Notes under the pieces: model-generated
Databases searched by the model: none
Told to the model about the DNA's origin: nothing
Seen by the model: only the letters and a program-made list of their open reading frames with translations
Source of the DNA: Paraburkholderia terricola
GTDB taxonomy: Bacteria; Pseudomonadota; Gammaproteobacteria; Burkholderiales; Burkholderiaceae
Assembly: GCF_900142195.1 (NCBI RefSeq)
Contig: NZ_FRAB01000006.1
Coordinates: 173,505 to 237,504 of the forward strand
Reading direction: 5' to 3'
DNA: 64,000 nucleotides
Position numbers and translations under genes: made by a program
Shown here: one piece after another, positions 26,694 through 36,950 of the stretch
Layout: each line of letters begins with the position of its first letter
Position numbering within the stretch: position 1 is the first letter of the stretch

Positions 26694-26740
26694 TTGTTAG
26701 TTGGCTGTCATTTTTTGGAGCGACGACATGCATCTAACAA
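26694..26740. promoter_or_regulatory. Inverted repeat TTGTTAG...CTAACAA upstream of rpiR
   Basis: Perfect 7-base arms (26694-26700 and 26734-26740) lie 15-61 bases upstream of the rpiR start in AT-richer DNA. The place suits an autoregulatory operator, possibly looped; the 33-base gap is long for a single dimer site. Confidence 0.4.
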
Positions 26741-27195
26741 AGCCAATAAACCGAGCGCCAGTCTGGAAAAATAATCGGAGTGCGGGGATCGATAGGTTTT
26801 GGCGACGGAACGCGCGGCGTAGTCTTGCTCGCCGCCTTCGCGGTATGAGTGGCTTAACGGGAACGGTGCCTCGCTTGGTCCACGTCGAGGCGGACCGTCG
26901 ACGCGCACTGCGCGCGTCGGGGCGGGATAGATCGTCATTGTCGGCCAGGACGGTTCGAGGCCGCATGCCGCCGCAAGCCCAGGCCTGCTTTGCCGATCGA
27001 CCGCAGTTCATGTTGATCCTCGCGAACCGCCGACGCGACAGCTTTCCACTGTCCCCATTGCCGCTACTACTGTCTGTATGTACAGTGTTGGTCGAACCTC
27101 GCGCAATCGGCTCAGCCGAATCAACCATGCGCGGCCATGCTCGCGCACTCAATGGAGATCCATCCTCATGCCCGCTTCATCCAGTCAGGAGCACC
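26741..27195. other. Intergenic region between rpiR and thpR
   Basis: No gene is recognised. A plus-strand frame is open through it into thpR, but its N-terminal 165 codons have no domain and skewed Arg-rich composition. The end holds the AGGAG ribosome site of thpR. Confidence 0.6.
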
Positions 27196-27798
27196 ATGCC
27201 TGAACAACTCTGGCTGCCCGGGCTCGAGGCACCGCCCCCGCCGACGGACGGGCTTTTCTTCGCCGTCTTTCCCGACACGCGCACGGCGGCCGGCATTTCC
27301 GAACTCGCGCAGCAGCTTTGCGGACAGACGCGCGCGAGAAGCAAACCGCTCGGGGCTGGCCGCTTGCACGTCACCTTGCAGCACTTGGGGAATTTCGCGG
27401 GTGGCTTGCCGCCAGCACTCGTCGACGCGGCGATGCGGGCAGCCGCGTCGATCAGCATGGAGCCGTTCACGGTCGAATTCGACGCGGTAACGAGCTTTGC
27501 GTCGAAGCCGCGGCCGGGGCCGTTGGTGCTGGTAGGAAGCGAGGGCGTCGTCGGGCTTCATGCGCTTCACGACGCGCTCGCGGAGGCGTTGCAAAACATC
27601 GGTTTCGGCGGCCGCGCGCATTCACCGGCCGCGCCTTATACGCCGCATGTCACGCTGGCTTACGGCATGCCCTGGGGCGCGGCGCGCCCGATCGAGCCGG
27701 TCTGCTGGAACGTGCGCGAGTTCGCGTTGATACACAGTTTGCTTGGACGCACGCGGCATATCGCGCTGGCGCGCTGGTCGTTGAAAGGCGCGGAGTAA
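27196..27798 (+). CDS. thpR: RNA 2',3'-cyclic phosphodiesterase / 2'-5' RNA ligase
   Basis: A 200-residue 2H phosphoesterase. The two catalytic HxTx motifs are visible: LHVTLQHLGNF in the first half and TPHVTLAYG in the second, both within the LigT fold, after an opening LFFAVFPDTRTAAGI. It acts on 2',3'-cyclic ends of RNA in the cytoplasm; the physiological substrate is poorly known. The start at 27196 has AGGAG 5 bases upstream. The gene stands alone between rpiR and a repeat array. Confidence 0.92.
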   Translation: MPEQLWLPGLEAPPPPTDGLFFAVFPDTRTAAGISELAQQLCGQTRARSKPLGAGRLHVTLQHLGNFAGGLPPALVDAAMRAAASISMEPFTVEFDAVTSFASKPRPGPLVLVGSEGVVGLHALHDALAEALQNIGFGGRAHSPAAPYTPHVTLAYGMPWGAARPIEPVCWNVREFALIHSLLGRTRHIALARWSLKGAE

Positions 27799-27875
27799 CG
27801 GCGCGCGGCGACTTCGCGCCCACCTCGCGGCGCGCCGGCCTGCCCGTCTGACGAGGTTGGCCGGCAGCGCATCGG

Positions 27876-27953
27876 GCTAGAATCGGACCCGGCTAGAACC
27901 GGACCCGGCTAGAACCGGACCCGCCTAGAACCGCACCCGCCTAGAACCGCACG
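27876..27953. repeat. 16-bp tandem repeat, about 5 copies, starting at a stop codon
   Basis: Units begin at 27876, 27892, 27908, 27924 and 27940. Each contains CTAG, so a TAG on both strands. The right-hand copy includes the stop codon and last codons of the minus-strand ORF at 27941-28189; the others continue away from the gene. Confidence 0.85.
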
Positions 27954-28189
27954 CCGGTTGCACAACCGCCAGCAAAGCCGCCGCCGCTTCCGCCCGCGCC
28001 GCCGCAGAACACGCCACAGCCGGACAACGCGACCGACATCGTCGCCGCTGCGAGCATCACGCGCAGGCATGACCGGAAAGCCGGCTTGCCGAGGCGGCCA
28101 GTGAATGCGGCGGGGCGCGGGCTTTCAGCGGAAGCGCTAACGGTATTGCTGGCGGGTAGCTCGAACGTTCCAGATTGCATGGAGTACAT
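27941..28189 (-). CDS. Small lipoprotein-like protein, hypothetical
   Basis: An 82-codon frame. Its second half reads as a lipoprotein signal: RVMLAAATMSVALSGCG with a lipobox-like ALSG-Cys, then a very Gly/Cys-rich tail CGVFCGGAGGSGGGFAGGC. The first 44 residues would be an odd cytoplasmic leader, so the real start may be the ATG at MLAAAT. The Cys/Gly tail resembles no family I know. The ribosome site is weak. It is flanked by the 16-bp repeat array. It may be real but unproven. Confidence 0.48.
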   Translation of the reverse strand: MYSMQSGTFELPASNTVSASAESPRPAAFTGRLGKPAFRSCLRVMLAAATMSVALSGCGVFCGGAGGSGGGFAGGCATGVRF

Positions 28190-28396
28190 GACTCTTATCA
28201 GGGGTAAGCGGTAGTGAGAGCCGCGCTGGTTGACGCAAGAAAAGCGGCGCGGCGGCGAACCCCGCAGCCTAGTTCACGCGCGCCGCCACTCATCTACGCG
28301 AAGTCCGAAAGTCCAGCGGATTTCTCCGGTCGAACAGGCGAAACCGCCCGTGCGCTCCCTGATAGAATGCGTGGGCCGCAACGTAGTGGATTGCCG

Positions 28397-29557
<1,161 letters not shown>

Positions 29558-29581
29558 ATCAACGTCCAACAGGTCTTGCCA

Positions 29582-30508
29582 ATGACCGTTCATCGCACCA
29601 TCGAATTGATCGCCCCGTCCGGTTATCCGAACGATCCTGAAGTGGTGCATCGCGCGTTGCAGCGCTTCCATGCGCAGGGGCATCGGGTTCTGGGCGTCGA
29701 GGCGACACAGCGCTGCTACCAGCGCTTTGCCGGCACCGACGGCGAACGCGCGGCCGAGCTGAACCGCCTCGCCGATCCCGCGCGCAAACTGCCCGACATC
29801 GTGCTTGCCGTGCGTGGCGGCTACGGCGCGGTGCGCATCCTGCACGGCCTCGACTACGACGGCTTGCAACGGCGGCTGAGCGGCCGACCGGTCGCGCTGG
29901 TCGGGCATAGCGACTTCACCGCGATCCAGCTCGCGTTGCTGGCGCGCGCCGGCGTGAAGACTTTCGCCGGGCCGATGCTGATGAGCGATTTCGGCGCCGA
30001 AGATCCCAGCGAATTCACCATGCGGCGCTTCTGGTCGGCGTTGACCAGGCCGACCATGACGGTGACGAGCAACGCGCCGCAAGCGCAGGCGGTCGACGTG
30101 TCGGGCACGCTGTGGGGCGGCAATCTCGCCGTGCTCGCCTCGCTGATCGGCACGCCCTATATGCCGCCCGTGCAGGGCGGCATCCTGTTTCTCGAGGACA
30201 TCAACGAGCAGCCGTTCCGCGTCGAGCGGATGATTTATCAGCTGCATTTGTCCGGCATCCTCGCGCGGCAGCAGGCGCTCGTGCTGGGCGACTTCTCCGG
30301 CGGCAAATCCTACGAGTACGACAACGGCTACGATCTGCACGCCATGATCGAGCAGGTGAGGTCGGTGACCGGGGTGCCGGTCGTGACCGGCCTGCAATTC
30401 GGGCATGTTCCCAACATGCTGACGCTGCCGGTGGGCGCGGATGCGCATCTCGTCGCAAACGCGCACGGATTCAAGCTGACGCTGTCGGGTTATCCGCACC
30501 TGACGTGA
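29582..30508 (+). CDS. ldcA: Muramoyltetrapeptide LD-carboxypeptidase
   Basis: A 308-residue S66-family peptidase that removes terminal D-Ala from murein tetrapeptides in the cytoplasm during wall recycling. It shows IELIAPSG at the N-terminus, DIVLAVRGGYGAVRIL, the nucleophile Ser in VALVGHSDFTAI, WGGNLAVLASLIGTPYMP and the late GLQFGHVPNMLTLPVG with the catalytic His. ATG at 29582 is used rather than the TTG two codons before. It links in theme with ddpX, which handles the other D-Ala route. Confidence 0.92.
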   Translation: MTVHRTIELIAPSGYPNDPEVVHRALQRFHAQGHRVLGVEATQRCYQRFAGTDGERAAELNRLADPARKLPDIVLAVRGGYGAVRILHGLDYDGLQRRLSGRPVALVGHSDFTAIQLALLARAGVKTFAGPMLMSDFGAEDPSEFTMRRFWSALTRPTMTVTSNAPQAQAVDVSGTLWGGNLAVLASLIGTPYMPPVQGGILFLEDINEQPFRVERMIYQLHLSGILARQQALVLGDFSGGKSYEYDNGYDLHAMIEQVRSVTGVPVVTGLQFGHVPNMLTLPVGADAHLVANAHGFKLTLSGYPHLT

Positions 30509-30552
30509 CAGTCGGCGGAGCCGGGCGGCGCGCGTTTGCGAAAGCCCGCGAC

Positions 30553-30706
30553 ATTGTTGACAAAACCGGCCGTCAATAGACGGCCATTCCCTCGCTCAAT
30601 TAAACGCCTACTCAAGCAGCGCGGGCCAAGCGTGGCGCGCCGCCGGCCTATCCGCTCGTCCAGACCTTCCGGATTGTCCCTATTCAAGATAAAAATTGTT
30701 GACAAT
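30553..30706. promoter_or_regulatory. Two ATTGTTGACAA sites upstream of the GntR gene
   Basis: Copies at 30553-30563 and 30695-30705 (the second extends to a full ATTGT-TG-ACAAT palindrome, 30695-30706). FadR-group GntR proteins bind short TNGT...ACNA palindromes. The second copy overlaps the -35 box, fitting autorepression. Confidence 0.5.
30568..30585. terminator. Hairpin after ldcA
   Basis: A perfect 7-bp stem GGCCGTC/GACGGCC with a 4-base loop, 60 bases past the ldcA stop. No T-run follows, so termination would be weak or factor-assisted. Confidence 0.4.
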
Positions 30707-30726
30707 CTTTATGTCCATCCTATGAT
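30699..30726 (+). promoter_or_regulatory. Sigma70-type promoter of the GntR gene
   Basis: A consensus TTGACA (30699-30704), a 16-base spacer and TATGAT (30721-30726), 24 bases before the ATG at 30751. It is the strongest promoter match seen in the window. Confidence 0.72.
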
Positions 30727-30750
30727 GACCAACATACCGAGACGCACATC

Positions 30751-31491
30751 ATGTCCGACACAGATTCCGCCGCCGCGAGTCATTCGAAGCCCGAAGTCAT
30801 CGCCGAACGCATTCGCGCCGCGATCCTCGAGCATCGGCTCGCGCCCGGCGCCAAGCTGACCGAAGCCCAGTTATGCGAAGTCTTCGGCGTGAAGCGCGGT
30901 CCGATCCGGCAAGCGCTCGCGCAACTGGCCGCCGATCGTCTCGTCGATCTCGAACCGAACCGCGGTGCGTTCGTCGCGAGTCCGTCGTTGCAGGAAGTGC
31001 ATGAGGTGTTCGAAATGCGCCGCATCATCGAACTGGCCGTGGTGGAAAAGATTTGCAGCGGCCACGGCGTGCGGCGCCTGAAGAACATCGGCGGCATGAT
31101 CGGCCGCGAACGCAAGGCGTTCGAAACGCGTGATTTTCCGGCGTGGATTCGTCTGTCGGGCGAATTTCACACCGAGTTGGCCGGGCTCACCGGCAATACC
31201 GTGCTGTGCGACTGCCTGAACGGACTGGTGGCGCGCTCCACGCTGATTTCCGCGCTGTACGAGTCGCTCGGACGCAGCCCATGCTCGTTCGAGGACCACG
31301 CAGCGATTCTCGCCGCGCTCGACGCCGGCGATGCCAAGGAGGCGGCGGCGCTGATGGCGCACCATCTGCAAAGCGTCGAGTTGAAGATGCTGGAGCGCCC
31401 CGCGCGCGGCGCGGCGGATCTGCATGAAGTGTTCGGCGCGCTCGACGGCGCGTCCAGGAACGAAGCCAAAGTGAAGTCGGAGCGAGACTGA
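30751..31491 (+). CDS. GntR-family (FadR subgroup, FCD domain) regulator
   Basis: A 246-residue regulator with a winged helix (VIAERIRAAILEHRLAPGAKLTEAQLCEVF in part, GVKRGPIRQALAQLAADRLV) and a C-terminal FCD ligand domain (VFEMRRIIELAVVEKI, LSGEFHTELAGLTGN, FEDHAAILAALDAGDA) whose Asp/His residues usually bind a metal and an organic acid. It stands first in the purine-degradation island and probably represses it, releasing on a pathway intermediate. The promoter at 30699 overlaps a palindrome likely bound by the protein itself. Confidence 0.92.
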   Translation: MSDTDSAAASHSKPEVIAERIRAAILEHRLAPGAKLTEAQLCEVFGVKRGPIRQALAQLAADRLVDLEPNRGAFVASPSLQEVHEVFEMRRIIELAVVEKICSGHGVRRLKNIGGMIGRERKAFETRDFPAWIRLSGEFHTELAGLTGNTVLCDCLNGLVARSTLISALYESLGRSPCSFEDHAAILAALDAGDAKEAAALMAHHLQSVELKMLERPARGAADLHEVFGALDGASRNEAKVKSERD

Positions 31492-31805
31492 GGCGAGCGG
31501 CCGGCGTGCGCGCTTTGCTGGTGCGCGCCGCACTGAATTGAACTGAACCACACCAGTGTTGCAAGGCGGCTCGATGCGCGTGCTGCCGGCTTGCGCACGC
31601 GTGCGCCGCGCGTGGGTAGCGGCTTTCGAGCAACGAAGCATCGCCGGGAATCCGCGGTCCGAGCGCTGCGATAAGCACAAGTACATCAAGTACGGAGACA
31701 CCCGCGGCACGGCTGCCTGGATAGCGCCCGAGCAGGGTGCGACTGGCATGGCCGATGCAATGTCCTTCGATTCGCTATCGATGGTCCCTATCTCAAGGAG
31801 GAGTC
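31492..31805. other. Gap between GntR gene and NCS1 permease
   Basis: No gene is recognised in these 314 bases. The end carries a strong AAGGAGGA ribosome site for the permease. No clear promoter or hairpin was picked out. Confidence 0.6.
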
Positions 31806-33296
31806 ATGGCTCAGTTCAGCGCAGCGCCCGGAAGTCCCGCAATTCCCCCAATCCCCGCTTACGAAGACGCCGGCGCGCCCGACGATTCGTCGATGCCGGC
31901 CGGCTACAGCGAGCGGCTGTATAACGAAGACCTCGCGCCGTTGCGTCATCAAACCTGGGGCGCGTACAACATCTTCGCGTTCTGGATGTCGGACGTGCAC
32001 AGCGTCGGCGGTTATGTGTTCGCGGGCAGTCTGTTCGCGCTCGGCCTGACGAGCTGGCAGGTGCTGATCGCATTGCTGATCGGCATCACGATCGTCAACG
32101 TGCTGTGCAACCTGATCGCCAGGCCGAGCCAGGCGAACGGCGTGCCTTATCCGGTGGCGTGCCGCGCGACCTTCGGCGTACTCGGCGCAAATATTCCGGC
32201 GGTGATTCGCGGCCTGATCGCGGTAGCGTGGTACGGCATTCAGACCTATCTGGCTTCGAGCGCGCTGGTGATCGTGGTGCTCAAGTTCGTGCCGCAATTG
32301 CTGCCTTACGCCGACGTTCATCATCATGGCTTCATGGGTCTTTCGACGCTCGGCTGGGCCGGCTTCATGCTGCTGTGGGTCTTGCAGGCGCTGGTGTTCT
32401 GGCATGGCATGGAGACCATCAAGAAGTTCATCGACTTCGCCGGTCCCGCCGTCTACGTGGTGATGTTCATTCTCGCGGGCTACATGGTGTATCGCGCGGG
32501 CTGGCGCAACATCGGCATCAATCTCGGCGGCGTCAAATATCACGGCCTGCAAGTGGTGCCGGTGATGATCACGGCGACCTCGCTGGTGGTCTCGTACTTC
32601 TCTGGACCGATGCTCAATTTCGGCGACTTTTCCCGCTACGGCAAGAGCTTTCGCAGCGTGCAGCGCGGCAACTTTTGGGGACTGCCGGTCAACTTTCTCG
32701 CCTTCTCGCTGGTGACGGTGATCACGACCGCGGCCACGCTGCCGGTGTTCGGCGAACTGATCACGGACCCCGTCGAAACGGTGGGCCGCATCGACTATCC
32801 GACCGCGGTGATTCTCGGCGCCTTGACGTTCACCATTGCGACCATCGGCATCAACATCGTCGCCAATTTCGTCTCGCCGGCTTTCGACTTCTCGAACGTC
32901 GCGCCGCGTCTGATTAGCTGGCGCGCGGGCGGCATGCTCGCGGCGGTGGCGTCGATCTTCATCACGCCGTGGAATCTCTTCAACAACCCGGCCGTGATTC
33001 ATTACACGCTCGACGTGCTCGGCAGCTTCATCGGCCCGTTATACGGCGTCTTGATCGTCGACTACTATCTCGTGAAGCGTCAGAAGATCGTGCTCGACGA
33101 TCTGTACACCGTGGCGCCCACGGGCTCGTACTGGTATCGCAACGGCGTCAACTACCGGGCGGTGGCCGCGTTGCTGCCCGCCGCGCTCATCGCCGTGATC
33201 TGCGTGATGGTGCCGGCGCTCGACGGCATGGCGAATTTTTCGTGGTTCATCGGCGCGGGATTGGGCGCGCTGTTCTATCGCTTGCTCGCACGCTGA
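31806..33296 (+). CDS. NCS1-family nucleobase/allantoin permease
   Basis: A 496-residue inner-membrane symporter with about 12 helices. NCS1 motifs are present: QTWGAYNIFAFWMSDVHSVGGYVFAG, RPSQANGVPYPVACRATFGVLGANIPAVIRG, and ISWRAGGML...ITPWNLFNN near the C-terminus. The family imports cytosine, uracil, purines, hydantoins or allantoin by proton or sodium coupling. Position directly ahead of the allantoin genes favours allantoin or a purine, by inference. The start at 31806 follows AAGGAGGA by 5 bases; an earlier in-frame ATG would add 23 residues. The racemase gene follows after 27 bases. Confidence 0.9.
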   Translation: MAQFSAAPGSPAIPPIPAYEDAGAPDDSSMPAGYSERLYNEDLAPLRHQTWGAYNIFAFWMSDVHSVGGYVFAGSLFALGLTSWQVLIALLIGITIVNVLCNLIARPSQANGVPYPVACRATFGVLGANIPAVIRGLIAVAWYGIQTYLASSALVIVVLKFVPQLLPYADVHHHGFMGLSTLGWAGFMLLWVLQALVFWHGMETIKKFIDFAGPAVYVVMFILAGYMVYRAGWRNIGINLGGVKYHGLQVVPVMITATSLVVSYFSGPMLNFGDFSRYGKSFRSVQRGNFWGLPVNFLAFSLVTVITTAATLPVFGELITDPVETVGRIDYPTAVILGALTFTIATIGINIVANFVSPAFDFSNVAPRLISWRAGGMLAAVASIFITPWNLFNNPAVIHYTLDVLGSFIGPLYGVLIVDYYLVKRQKIVLDDLYTVAPTGSYWYRNGVNYRAVAALLPAALIAVICVMVPALDGMANFSWFIGAGLGALFYRLLAR

Positions 33297-33323
33297 GTGC
33301 GTGCAGACGCAACAGGAGTCGCT

Positions 33324-34190
33324 ATGCGCATCAAACTGATCAACCCGAACACGACCCAACGCATGACGGATGCAATGGGCCGCTGCGCGCGTGACGTCGC
33401 GGCGCCCGGCACCGAAGTGATCGCCGTGAATCCGACGATGGGGCCGCCGTCGATCGAAGGCTATTACGACGAGGCGCTCGCCACGCCCGGCTTGCTCGCC
33501 GAGGTCATGGCCGGCGAGCGCGAGGGCTGCCACGGTTACGTGATCGCGTGCTTCGGCGACCCCGGCTTGTACGCGGCGCGCGAGTTGGCGCGCGGTCCGG
33601 TGATCGGCATCGCCGAGGCGGCGATGCACGCGGCAAGCGTGCTGGCGCCGGGTTTTTCCGTCGTGACCACCTTGGCGCGCACCTGCGGCATGGCGTGGCA
33701 TCTCGCCGAACGCTACGGCATGAAGCGCTTTTGCCGCAACGTGCGCGCGACCGACGTGGCCGTGCTCGATCTCGACAAGCCCGGCTCGGCGGCGCGCCGC
33801 ATCATCCTCGACGAATGCCGGCGCGCGCTTGCGGAAGACGGGTCCGACGCGATCGTGCTCGGTTGCGCGGGCATGGCCGAACTGTGCGCGGAAATCGAGG
33901 ATGCGTTGGGTGCGCCGGTGATCGAGGGCGTGACGGCCGCGGTCAAATGGACCGAAGCGCTGATCGCGCTGCGTCTGTCGACAGCCAAGCGCGGCGACTA
34001 TGCGCGGCCGCTGGCCAAGCGCTACGACGGCGCGCTGGCGTCGTTCAGCCCGACCGGGGACGACGTGAATGCGCAACCGGCGCGGGGTCCTGCCGGAGTC
34101 TCTCTGGTCGATGCGCAAGAGAGTGCGGAGACCGCCGGTTTGCTGCGGGTAAACACGGGCGAACCGGGCGAGCACATACATTCAGTCTGA
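33324..34190 (+). CDS. Asp/Glu/hydantoin racemase family, probable allantoin racemase
   Basis: A 288-residue protein starting IKLINPNTTQRMT, the hydantoin-racemase opening. The two catalytic cysteines are placed as expected: one in IACFGDPG, one in VLGCAGMAEL. In purine clusters this family converts R- to S-allantoin so that allantoinase can act. That role is inferred from its place between the permease and puuE. The C-terminal 45 residues (after SFSPTGDD) are low-complexity and extra to the family. AGGAG precedes the ATG. Confidence 0.85.
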   Translation: MRIKLINPNTTQRMTDAMGRCARDVAAPGTEVIAVNPTMGPPSIEGYYDEALATPGLLAEVMAGEREGCHGYVIACFGDPGLYAARELARGPVIGIAEAAMHAASVLAPGFSVVTTLARTCGMAWHLAERYGMKRFCRNVRATDVAVLDLDKPGSAARRIILDECRRALAEDGSDAIVLGCAGMAELCAEIEDALGAPVIEGVTAAVKWTEALIALRLSTAKRGDYARPLAKRYDGALASFSPTGDDVNAQPARGPAGVSLVDAQESAETAGLLRVNTGEPGEHIHSV

Positions 34191-34397
34191 CACGCACTAT
34201 CTGCCGGGCTGTATGGGCGCGTCGGAGCGTTTTCGCTACACTGGTTCCACTCGTCGCGGGTGCGCGAAATGCTTTTGCCGCTGTTTTCCAGCGGTATTTG
34301 CGCGCCGCGCCAGCGTCAGCCGCCTGCTCGCCGCACGCTAGCTCACGCGATAATCCAGCGCGACTTTCATGTACCGTCACCACGCATCCGTCAAACC

Positions 34398-35348
34398 ATG
34401 CCACTCGACCCGAACTACCCACGCGATCTGATCGGCTACGGCCGCCACCCGGTGCAGGCGAACTGGCCGGGGCAAGCGCGCGTCGCGGTGCAATTCGTCC
34501 TGAACTACGAAGAGGGCGGTGAAAACTGCGTGCTGCACGGCGATCCGGGCTCGGAGCAGTTCCTGTCGGAGATCGTCGGCGCGGCGTCTTTTCCGGCTCG
34601 TCACATGAGCATGGAGTCGATCTACGAATACGGCTCGCGCGCCGGCGTGTGGCGCATCCTGCGCGAATTCGAAAAGCGCGGCTTGCCGCTCACGGTGTTC
34701 GGCGTCGGCATGGCGATGGAACGCAATCCCGACGTGGCGCGCGCCTTTGTCGAACTCGGTCACGAGATCGCCTGCCACGGTTATCGCTGGATTCACTATC
34801 AGGACATGTCGCCGGAGAAGGAGGCCGAGCATATGCGTCTCGGCATGCAAGCGATCGAGCGCGCGACCGGCGAGCGGCCGCTCGGCTGGTACACCGGGCG
34901 CGACAGTCCCAACACGCATCGTCTGGTGGCGGAATACGGCGGCTTCCTGTACGACTCCGATTACTACGGCGACGATCTGCCGTTCTGGATGGAGGTCGAC
35001 GTAACGGGCGGCGCGAAGGTGCCGCAACTGATCGTGCCGTATACGCTCGACACCAACGACATGCGCTTCGCCAGCCCGCAAGGCTTCAACACCGCGGACC
35101 ACTTCTTCACGTATCTGCGGGACGCATTCGACGTGCTGTACGAAGAAGGCGACGAAGCGCCGAAGATGCTGTCGATCGGCATGCACTGCCGCCTGCTCGG
35201 CCGCCCAGGGCGCTTTCGCGCGCTGCAACGTTTTCTCGATCATCTCGAACAGCACGATCGCGTCTGGGTGACGCGGCGCGTCGACATCGCGCGGCACTGG
35301 CGCGACCATCATCCTTATCAACCGGGCGGCCGCGGAGCGGCGGCATGA
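34398..35348 (+). CDS. puuE: Allantoinase PuuE (polysaccharide-deacetylase fold)
   Basis: A 316-residue enzyme opening allantoin to allantoate. It begins YPRDLIGYGRHPVQANWPG and has VQFVLNYEEGGENCVLHGD, ASFPARHMSMESIYEYGSRAGVWRIL and HEIACHGYRWIHYQ, all close to PuuE, which belongs to the carbohydrate esterase 4 fold and differs from metal-dependent AllB. The start at 34398 gives the usual length (about 310). The stop overlaps uraD (ATGA). The 207 bases upstream after the racemase hold no gene. Confidence 0.95.
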   Translation: MPLDPNYPRDLIGYGRHPVQANWPGQARVAVQFVLNYEEGGENCVLHGDPGSEQFLSEIVGAASFPARHMSMESIYEYGSRAGVWRILREFEKRGLPLTVFGVGMAMERNPDVARAFVELGHEIACHGYRWIHYQDMSPEKEAEHMRLGMQAIERATGERPLGWYTGRDSPNTHRLVAEYGGFLYDSDYYGDDLPFWMEVDVTGGAKVPQLIVPYTLDTNDMRFASPQGFNTADHFFTYLRDAFDVLYEEGDEAPKMLSIGMHCRLLGRPGRFRALQRFLDHLEQHDRVWVTRRVDIARHWRDHHPYQPGGRGAAA

Positions 35349-35866
35349 AGGCGATGCACTACACCCTGGCGCAACTCAACAGCATTCCAGCCGACGCGTT
35401 CGTCGCGGCGCTGTCGGGCATTTTCGAGCACTCGCCGTGGGTCGCGGAAATCGCCGCGCGGCAGCGGCCGTTCAGCGGCATCGACGAAATGCATCGCAAG
35501 ATGTCCCACATCGTCGAAACGGCCGGCGAGGAGAAGCAGCTCGCGTTGATCAACGCTCACCCGGAACTCGCGGGGAAAGCGGCGGTGCGCGGCGAACTGA
35601 CGGCCGAGTCCACGCGCGAACAAAGCGGCGCGGGTCTCGCTCAATGCACCCAGGAGGAATTCGACAAGCTGGTCGCGCTCAATCGCGCGTATCGCGAGAA
35701 GTTCGGTTTTCCGTTCATTCTCGCGGTGCGCGGCTATGACCGCCACGGCATCATCGCGAACTTCGAGGCGCGCGTGAACAACAGCCGCGCCGACGAATTG
35801 CGCGCGAGCCTCGATCAGATCTACCGCATCGCACGTTTGCGGCTCGACGATCTGATCGACGCGTAG
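35345..35866 (+). CDS. uraD: OHCU decarboxylase
   Basis: A 173-residue enzyme that decarboxylates 2-oxo-4-hydroxy-4-carboxy-5-ureidoimidazoline to S-allantoin. Key segments are visible: [36 protein letters not shown] and EQSGAGL, then [17 protein letters not shown] with the active-site residues of the family. It follows puuE with a 4-base overlap and precedes allantoicase by 73 bases. It supplies allantoin of defined chirality. Confidence 0.95.
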   Translation: MKAMHYTLAQLNSIPADAFVAALSGIFEHSPWVAEIAARQRPFSGIDEMHRKMSHIVETAGEEKQLALINAHPELAGKAAVRGELTAESTREQSGAGLAQCTQEEFDKLVALNRAYREKFGFPFILAVRGYDRHGIIANFEARVNNSRADELRASLDQIYRIARLRLDDLIDA

Positions 35867-35939
35867 CGCGTTAGCCACGCGTCGCGATCCTCGAACCGAA
35901 ACGTTTTCCCGGCATCAACCAACACCAAGGAAGATAAAG

Positions 35940-36950
35940 ATGGCACTCCCGATTCTCGACCCTAACGCACCGGAATTCACGCGCCGCTATGTGAACCTGG
36001 CGGACCCGCGTCTGGGCGCGCAGGCGCTCGAGGCCAGCGACGAATTCTTCGCACCGAAGGAACGCATGCTGAATCCCGAGCCGGCCGTCTTCATTCCAGG
36101 CAAGTACGACGACAACGGCAAGTGGATGGACGGTTGGGAAACGCGCCGCAAGCGCGCCACCGGCTACGACTGGTGCATCGTGAAGCTCGCGCGCGCTGGC
36201 GTGATCAAGGGGCTCGACCTCGATACCAGCCACTTCACGGGCAACTTTCCGCCGGCCGCTTCCGTGGAAGCCGCGCGCGTGACGGACGGCGTGCCGAACC
36301 AGTCGACGCAATGGACCGAAATCGTTCCGTCCACCACCTTGCAAGGCAACAGCCATCACTATCACGAAGTCAGCGACGCGAATGCGTACACGCATCTGCG
36401 CGTGAACATTTATCCGGACGGCGGCATCGCGCGTCTGCGCGTGTACGGTCAGCCGCAAGTCGACTGGGCGGGCGCGAGCCGCACCGAGCAGTTCGATCTG
36501 GCCGCGATGGAAAACGGCGCGTATCTGGTCGCGGCGAACAACCAGCATTTCGGCGCGGCCTCGACGATTCTGATGCCGGGCCGTGGCGTGAACATGGGCG
36601 ACGGCTGGGAAACGCGCCGCCGCCGCGAACCGGGCAACGACTGGGCGATCGTCGCGCTGGCGCAGCCGGGCGTGATCAGGAAAATCGAAGTGGATACGGC
36701 CCACTTCAAGGGTAACTATCCCGACCGCTGCTCGATTCAGGCCGCGTACGTGACGGGCGGCACGGACAGCTCGCTCGTCACGCAAGCGATGTTCTGGCCG
36801 GTGCTGCTCGGCGAACAGAAGCTGGAGATGGACAAGCAGCATGACTTCGAAAGCGAAATCGCCGCGCTCGGTCCTGTCACGCATGTGCGCTTTAACATCA
36901 TTCCGGATGGCGGCGTGTCGCGTCTGCGTCTGTGGGGCACGCTCGCATGA
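35940..36950 (+). CDS. alc: Allantoicase
   Basis: A 336-residue enzyme splitting allantoate into ureidoglycolate and urea. It has the internal duplication of the family: [21 protein letters not shown] in the first half and [21 protein letters not shown] in the second, each followed by a [10 protein letters not shown] or [14 protein letters not shown] segment. AAGGA stands before the ATG at 35940. The stop overlaps allA. Using allantoicase rather than allantoate amidohydrolase means nitrogen is released partly as urea, so urease is expected elsewhere. Confidence 0.96.
   Translation: MALPILDPNAPEFTRRYVNLADPRLGAQALEASDEFFAPKERMLNPEPAVFIPGKYDDNGKWMDGWETRRKRATGYDWCIVKLARAGVIKGLDLDTSHFTGNFPPAASVEAARVTDGVPNQSTQWTEIVPSTTLQGNSHHYHEVSDANAYTHLRVNIYPDGGIARLRVYGQPQVDWAGASRTEQFDLAAMENGAYLVAANNQHFGAASTILMPGRGVNMGDGWETRRRREPGNDWAIVALAQPGVIRKIEVDTAHFKGNYPDRCSIQAAYVTGGTDSSLVTQAMFWPVLLGEQKLEMDKQHDFESEIAALGPVTHVRFNIIPDGGVSRLRLWGTLA

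Noticed and set aside
26701..27195. Upstream extension of the thpR frame by 165 codons
   Set aside because: The thpR ATG at 27196 has an ideal ribosome site and matches the family start; the extension lacks any domain.
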